Source of the DNA: Laburnicola sp. R22_1 | Taxonomy: Eukaryota; Ascomycota; Dothideomycetes; Pleosporales; Didymosphaeriaceae | Length of the DNA: 64,000 nt | Reading direction: 5' to 3' | NCBI GenBank assembly: GCA_014281115.1 | Contig: JACONQ010000019.1 | Location: forward strand, 558,001-622,000 | Shown: one piece after another, positions 58,471 to 64,000 of the stretch | How positions within the stretch are numbered: position 1 is the first letter of the stretch | Layout of the letters: every line of letters starts with the position of its first letter | Notes under the pieces: generated by a model | Told to the model about the DNA's origin: nothing | What the model saw: only the letters and a program-made list of their open reading frames with translations | The model's database searches: none | Made by a program: the position numbers and the translations under genes

Positions 58471-59080
58471 CTTATCGCTTAGCTGGCCTAATAGGGCCTT
58501 ATGCCTCCTTTAAGCCTAGTAGAGATCTGGATAAAAACTTTCTTACTTTAGATAAGAGTAGGTAGCAATTTGTCTTATTACTACTTACCTCCTAATATTA
58601 TTCTATTCTACCTTATTAACTATTAGGCGTCCTAGTAGCGCTCTTACATTTAAATCGCTCCCTTATAGGTAGTAGTAGAATTCTTACTACTATAATAGCA
58701 ATACGTAGGTCTAGTAGACACCTTGCCTCTATAAGCTAGAAGCTAGGCAGCCTATTTAGAAACACTTAGTAGTAAGCTAGTACTATTAGATAGGTAGGAG
58801 AATAAGTAGAAGAACTTAGAGAGGCTACCTAATAAGAAATTAATAATAGCCCTAAGAGTTTGCAAGGCTCTCTAATAGAGCTAAATATAATTAAAGCTAA
58901 TAAAAGGGTAGCTTATCTTATAGAACTATAGGACTAGGCGCGTAAGAAATAGGAATAATAGAAAATATAACATATTAAGAATATTTAATAATAATATAAA
59001 GCTAGCAATATAGTAGCTTTTAATAAGCTTACTAGTACCCTATATATAGCTACTATAGCCTTATTATCTCTAGTGGCTGC
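58471..59080. other. AT-rich remnant at the right isochore border
   Basis: It is no longer collinear with hAT. A plus-strand frame with Gln-type stops (readable: NSPKSLQGSLIELNIIKANK, VAYLIEL) suggests the tail of another mobile-element protein, family not recognised. Base composition returns to balanced at about 59080. Confidence 0.4.
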
Positions 59081-59358
59081 TAAACAAAGTACCCCAGCGC
59101 CACAGCTAAGCCACGCGCCTGCCACCCGATTTCCTCAAGTACATCCCCGCCATCTCTTGCTGAAGTGTCTACATAGCCTCACAATGCACTGCCGACCTTG
59201 ATTTGCCTTCCGCTCGCATATTGTATTTTCCCTGCGCAATGTCGCCCTAAAGCCGCACTGTGAATGTACAAAGTTTTCCAGCTTCAATTGTGGAGGACTA
59301 TTTGATTTCTCCTGAAAACGTACCATAGACCTCGTTCCCACACACATTACGACACACC
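59081..59358 (+). promoter_or_regulatory. Probable promoter and 5' UTR of the T5orf172 gene
   Basis: This 278-bp GC-balanced segment lies between the isochore border and the ATG at 59359. No clear TATA box is visible; a pyrimidine-rich stretch and CCACACAC lie close to the start codon. The gene is thus within 300 bp of RIP-affected DNA. Confidence 0.4.
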
Positions 59359-60918
59359 ATGTTTACCGGACGAACTCCAGAATCTTTAATCCCGCGCTCT
59401 GACTCGAGGAACCCCGCTACGACCTGCAAGGGTATCACGAAGTCGGGACGACCATGTAGACGTGCTATCGATGCTAAAGAATCCTCGCGGAATGATGGCG
59501 TACTGGCAGTGGTGTCGGTAATTAGCGATGACGATGAGGAAGAGACTGGCGCAGCGGCATTCTTTTGCTGGCAACATAAAGACCAAGCAGAACAGCTTGT
59601 GGCTGCTAATGCCGCTGGGTCAAATGGGCAAGATACACAGCTCTATACTTTGCAAGAACGGAACAGTATAGATACGTTGGTTGCGCGACTCGGCGTACTC
59701 GACGTCGAAGAACCGGGACCACAGCGTAGGAAGAGGCAGAGTAGGCAGGAAGGCTTGGCGAATCGACCGCCGCAGAAGATCAATAGGCCACCTACGTGGG
59801 ATCAAGTTCAAGGACCATTGATGTCAGTCCCGAGTGACGTTATGGCCGAAAAGAAAAAGCGGACTAATCAACGACTGGAAGCACGACCGCAGCGAAAGAA
59901 GCCTGGATTCTGGGCATCGCTTTGCTGTGGTTCGGCTGATGATGATGAGTATGTGGAGGTGGTGAGGTATAAGAGGAGGACACAGGACCAGCCACCTGTT
60001 TCAATGACTCCAAATGTCACTGAAGTTGCGAAACCTCAAGCACCTCAGCGGATGAATCAAAATCGACCAAGCAACGCCTCACCCCCCCCTTCGACGCAGC
60101 GCCCCACAACCGGCAGTGTACCGGTGCGAAAGCCACTAGGGGAGAAGCCCGCTCGACCTCTCAACAGGTCATCGCGCCTATCGGAAACCTCGATGCTTCT
60201 TTCATACATACCCAAATCTGCCACACCGCAGATTACATCCATGCTGCTTACCGAACTCTCCAAGCCAATATCCCAGCATGACGAGGAAGGCTACATCTAC
60301 ATCTTCTGGCTTACCCCAGAGGCTATGGGCCCCGCTCCATCATCTACAGCCTCGGCGCTGCTTGCTCCACCAACACGACCCGAGCAAGGCCGACGAACCT
60401 CAGATGTGCTTCGACAGTACTCCGTACGTCGGCCGCAGCGACCACGTCCAGATGGTGCACGCAAGCGCGCCGAGGAAGACTCTGCGTCGAGTGCGGAGAA
60501 GCCCACAATTCTGCTAAAGATTGGTCGCGCCAACAACGTCACTCGTCGGATGCACGAATGGACGCGCCAATGCGGTTACAGTCTCTCCCTCGTACGCTAC
60601 TATCCCTACGTACCGTCCACTCCATCCCCTTCCCCGCAGGCATCACCAGCGCATTCTCGACGCCCATCGTACAACACTCAGCGCCCTTCTGATCCTTCTC
60701 CGCGGGCATCGGACGGCGTGAGGAAGGTTCCGCATGCGCATCGAGTCGAGCGCTTGATTCATATCGAGCTTGCGAGTCAGCGTGTTATGAAGAAGTGTGA
60801 TGCCTGTGGGAAAGATCATAGAGAGTGGTTTGAGGTCGAGGCCACGAAGGAGGGGGTAAAGGGCGTTGATGAGGTCATTAAACGCTGGGTCGATTGGGCA
60901 GAGAGGGCGAACAACTGA
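59359..60918 (+). CDS. T5orf172/DUF1766 (GIY-YIG-like) domain protein, 519 aa
   Basis: One uninterrupted frame. The N-terminus has a fungal Cys cluster (CKGITKSGRPC at residues 23-33, and FCWQH near 70) that may bind metal. A long disordered Pro/Arg/Ser-rich middle follows (about 75-300). The C-terminal domain starts GYIYIFWLTPE (about 310), with ILLKIGRANNVTRRMHEW (383-400) and the CDACGKDHREWFEV block (about 481-494). This matches the T5orf172 family, related to GIY-YIG nucleases and found in S. pombe Mug113-like proteins. The GIY-YIG-like Tyr pair and the KIGRAxN segment are present. The substrate is unknown, and a nuclease role is inferred from the fold only. The ATG at 59359 is the first in frame and close to the isochore border. 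Composition is normal, with no sign of RIP. Confidence 0.88.
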   Translation: MFTGRTPESLIPRSDSRNPATTCKGITKSGRPCRRAIDAKESSRNDGVLAVVSVISDDDEEETGAAAFFCWQHKDQAEQLVAANAAGSNGQDTQLYTLQERNSIDTLVARLGVLDVEEPGPQRRKRQSRQEGLANRPPQKINRPPTWDQVQGPLMSVPSDVMAEKKKRTNQRLEARPQRKKPGFWASLCCGSADDDEYVEVVRYKRRTQDQPPVSMTPNVTEVAKPQAPQRMNQNRPSNASPPPSTQRPTTGSVPVRKPLGEKPARPLNRSSRLSETSMLLSYIPKSATPQITSMLLTELSKPISQHDEEGYIYIFWLTPEAMGPAPSSTASALLAPPTRPEQGRRTSDVLRQYSVRRPQRPRPDGARKRAEEDSASSAEKPTILLKIGRANNVTRRMHEWTRQCGYSLSLVRYYPYVPSTPSPSPQASPAHSRRPSYNTQRPSDPSPRASDGVRKVPHAHRVERLIHIELASQRVMKKCDACGKDHREWFEVEATKEGVKGVDEVIKRWVDWAERANN

Positions 60919-63098
60919 AGCGATGGCATACAGGATGGCCTATGAGCATTAGAGATATGAGTAACTCAATATACATGTAATAAATGACGTACCTGCACGG
61001 TGTTGTTAGACTTTCCACCTCCTCTCTCTCTGTATGCGGATATGTGCTTGTATGTGATGCAAACCGACAGTCCATTCCCTTTGTTAATCTTCCAAAGTTG
61101 ACTCACCGTCAAATCTACGGTTCAAATGTTTCCTACCTGTTCGTGTAGAGTACATCGAGCCTTCTGCAGACGACACCACCAACAAAATATAGAAAGACTA
61201 AACGTTCTAGTGCACCTTTCTGTTGTCAGGGGCCATGCGCTGATCCATTCGTCCACGGGTCTCCAGAACAAACGTGAATACCACCAGTGCTTGAGCCTCA
61301 TACGACATTCCACTGACTCAAATGCAGCCCTTGAAACACTGCTGTGTATACTTTTTACTCTTCTCGGATGAGCAATGGATGCATGTAATATTGGTTACAA
61401 CCACCCCACGGCCACGGCACTAGCACGGCCACGCGGTCACTGGTGAAGTCATACATGTAGTGGCATATAATCCTGCAGGCATGACTACAGCGAGTGACTC
61501 ACTAGTCGATAGCTCAGCAACCATCGCAGCACAAACTGTAGCTGTGCAACCCGGTCGCACTGTGCTACGCAGCACCACAGCCTTGAATGGCCTAGCTAAG
61601 AAAGCAGCTGAAATAGATACCCCACTAACGCTGCTACAAACTACAAAAACACATGGCAAAGTCATCAGCAAAAGAATGTGCCAGTAATCAACTAGTGAGG
61701 GTGAGTGGGAGAGAGACTGCATGAAAGCTTTTCGAAGGTCTCAATTGCACTACCATAGGTAAGGTAGTCAGTCGAGTGGACAACCGTTCCACAAGTGACA
61801 CCTCTCAACACTCGAAGCACTACCATCGCCTGCGCGAATCCCCAGCACAAATAACGTTTATCCCCGCTTCCCACCTAGTATCCTCGTTTGACCAATGTCC
61901 GTTCAACAGCCCAAGAAAACATAGACCGTGAACCATCTCACAAATACCTAAGTAGACAGAGGTTTAAATACAGTTTGCCTTCGTTTTGCTCATCACGGGG
62001 TGTAACACGGTACTTAGTCTCTCGTCCTAATACTGTCGAAATTGCCACTTGTATGTGAGAAACAGGAAAGAGACGCACGCTTCACACCTTCCTCCAAGTC
62101 ATCGAGTGAATTGCCACTCGCAAATCACCTCAGCCCAGCAACCTCGAGATCCCAGAATCGTCCCTCTTACGTCTCCCGTCACCCTTACAGCCGCCAGAGC
62201 AACGTTCTTCCTTCGTTCAAACTTCTCTTACCCCCTGATACACAGCTAGCTACAGGACAAAAGTTCGAGTACAGTCGGTCTTGGCATTGCTTATCCTGAC
62301 GGACCTGACCTGGGGTAACACATTGGACTCAGACTTTTGTCTTAGTACTACGATAATCGCAGCACATAGCGCGCCGCTCAAAGCCTTCAACCTTCGCGGT
62401 CAACCCGTCACAACAGCGCCTCTCCAACGATGTCATGACAGTCAGAGCATGTCAGTAGAATACCACAATCGGACCTCGAAGGGCTGCTCCTTGCTCTAGG
62501 CAATATGATTCTTCTCGACTCGTTCTCTAACATATGCAGACCGTTGCATTTAACAAAAGCCAGCAACACTGAGAAGAACGCCTCCTTATGCAAAGCCCGT
62601 CCGCGCTGGACACCATTGAAGAAGATAATACAAGACGAGAAACAAACAAAACAAACAAAGGACTTATCCACCACATCACACGCAAACATCGCCGTCCGAC
62701 GCACATAAAAAACCAACAACAACGCCGACATGTGCGCCCCAGAAATTAAGCAATCCGTTGTTAGCTGCGCCAAAGCGAATGGATAACAGACCAACCGAAA
62801 TCGAGACCAGGGACGCCGAGCACAACCCATGCGACTGCAAAGAGTCGTCGTCAAAACCAGAGCAGCGGACACGGATATCGACGCTGAAACGCCGTATGCG
62901 TGTGCACCGCGCATGTGTACAAAATTAAGTCGTATAAACAGTGACGCGCCCAAAGAACAGGCCGTTTTCGGGGTGAGTCATAACATCGGAGACGTCGTAT
63001 CGCGTAAAGGATAAAAGGGTCCTAAAGAACATCATGGAAAAGGTGGTTATGCGAAGCTGGCTCCATCGTGTCCAGCCGTCGGTTGAGGATCACCAGGA
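60919..63098. other. Intergenic region between convergent genes
   Basis: It separates the 3' ends of the T5orf172 gene (plus) and the RFX-like gene (minus). Base composition is ordinary. A 181-codon minus frame at 62408-62953 has no recognisable motif and looks like chance. Both 3' UTRs must lie here. No RNA gene was recognised. Confidence 0.5.
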
Positions 63099-64000
63099 TT
63101 ATTTCGCTCCAGAAGGAAGCTGAGGCCAATGGCTTGCTTGTTGCATGACGGCAGCGAATTTGGCCTCGATGCCATCGTCCAAGTTGATGCCGCTATCATC
63201 GAGCGCGCCATCATGGGCGAATTCGAGGTCTAGGTCGAAAACCGCCGGCGCCGTAGGCATTTGTCGATTTTGGTCTAGACAACCCTTATTAGCAACGACG
63301 GCAGGAAGAAAAGGGAGTTGGAATGCTCACTGTGTTGATTAGGGTTGCCCGCCCCATGCATAGAAGCACCCCCATTGGTTCCCATGAAGGACGGGCCAGC
63401 ACCGAAGTCTTCACTGCCGAAGCGACTCTGGTTTTGACTACCACTACTACCAGTAACCATGCCAGCGTTCATAGACTCTCCAAGGAGCCCTGGTGAGTGC
63501 GATCCTGGAACAGAAAATTGATGGGAGAGGAACCCTCCAAGAGATGCCAGCCATATAGCCATCTCATCAATGAAGACCTTCGTCAACCACCAGCCCTGGA
63601 AGCTCGGCCCATTCTCGACCGTTATCTCACGCAGTACAGCCGAGCTGATAGCATTCAAGGCGTGTAGGATTGTGCGTGCCGAAAGATCAGGGAAGCGACC
63701 CGGCAGGCCAGTGAGGAACGCCGCGATCCGGTCGATCACCGTCTCCTGTAGGGGATCGATAGGTGGATCCGGGGCCGGAGTTTGGTAAAGAGTGCCATTG
63801 GGCAACCACATCTCTGATTTGAGGGGGAGAAATATGCGACGAATTTCAGTTGTCAAGATGTCGGACACCAGCTCTTGATTACACGAATGCGGCAGCTCGT
63901 TTTCCATGATGCGCCTGATATTGACATAGGCCTGGAAATCTCCCCACATACGGTCCCGATTTTCATCCACCGTCAGCATCACAGCCGCAGCGTGAGCCGT
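63099..64000 (-). CDS. RFX-type transcription factor, C-terminal part (continues beyond window)
   Basis: The frame is open to the window edge at 64000 and runs to 63331, then a 56-bp intron (63275-63330), then 63274 to the TAA at 63099-63101. The intron has a GTGAGC donor, a GCTAAT branch-like site and a CTAG acceptor, and splits an Asn codon; without it the frame ends in an implausible hydrophobic tail. The block with LREITVENGPSFQGWWL, TKVFIDE and MAIWLASL resembles the RFX family C-terminal dimerisation region (animal RFX: RDLTLRSAASFGS... YDEYMYYL). The tail is acidic (FDLDLEFAHDGALDDSG). The DNA-binding winged helix would lie outside the window. In fungi RFX proteins repress DNA-damage genes and act in cell-cycle or morphogenesis control. 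The family assignment is fairly confident and the biological role is inferred. Confidence 0.65.
63275..63330 (-). other. Intron in the RFX-like gene (56 bp)
   Basis: On the minus strand it starts GTGAGCATTCC and ends GTTGTCTAG, with TGCTAATAAG as the likely branch site about 15 bases upstream of the acceptor. Length and motifs are typical of filamentous ascomycetes. Splicing restores an acidic 58-residue C-terminus. Confidence 0.75.

Noticed and set aside
58471..59080. Starship captain (DUF3435 tyrosine recombinase) remnant
   Set aside because: The decayed frame has a loosely similar composition but I could identify no catalytic R-H-R-Y motif, and there is no captain-at-edge arrangement.
62408..62953. 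181-codon minus-strand frame as a gene
   Set aside because: It has no motif, unusual Cys/Phe-rich composition, and overlaps the presumed 3' UTR region of the RFX-like gene.

Overview
The window reads as filamentous ascomycete DNA, most likely a dothideomycete (Pleosporales-like). The reasons are a 56-bp spliceosomal intron, fungal-type T5orf172 and RFX proteins, and a sharply two-compartment genome. GC-balanced gene DNA lies at 1-8300 and about 59080-64000. Between them sits about 50.8 kb of AT-rich DNA with no intact host gene, made of nested transposable elements. The mutation pattern there is that of repeat-induced point mutation (RIP): Gln codons have become TAA/TAG, and both C-to-T and G-to-A changes occur. 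Leptosphaeria maculans-like AT isochores are the closest known analogue; the species is not identified.

Left arm (1-8300): one serine-rich 876-aa protein of unknown function on the minus strand, with long non-coding flanks. Right arm (59081-64000): a T5orf172/GIY-YIG-type protein on the plus strand, and the 3' end of an RFX-type transcription factor on the minus strand, with one intron reconstructed here.

The AT-rich block is a layered deposit. Three hAT copies are the oldest layer: hAT-1 starts exactly at the left isochore edge (8301), hAT-2 is complete at 31089-38746 with 8-bp target duplications, and hAT-3 is reversed and truncated at about 54387-58470. Into these went five Fot1/pogo-type (Tc1-mariner) elements: A, A2, B, C inside B, and D inside hAT-2. 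All have TA duplications. D is nearly intact. A chromodomain Ty3/Gypsy retrotransposon (44898-53634) retains both LTRs, a 5-bp duplication, gag zinc knuckle, RT, RNase H, integrase and chromodomain remnants. A 318-bp solo LTR sits in the right terminal repeat of element A.

The most unusual content is three families, here called S, X and Z, each flanked by 9-17-bp target duplications. Full copies are about 1.1-1.35 kb and carry an unrecognised decayed ORF. In S and X every copy shares one invariant end, and short copies (about 106-390 bp) keep that end but lose the other. The decayed ORF runs away from the invariant end, so the copies look 3'-truncated, the reverse of ordinary LINE truncation. 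Several insertions can be checked against empty sites in paralogous hAT copies in the same window. The mid-size partial copies look unmutated while copies above 1 kb are heavily mutated, a natural record of a RIP length threshold.
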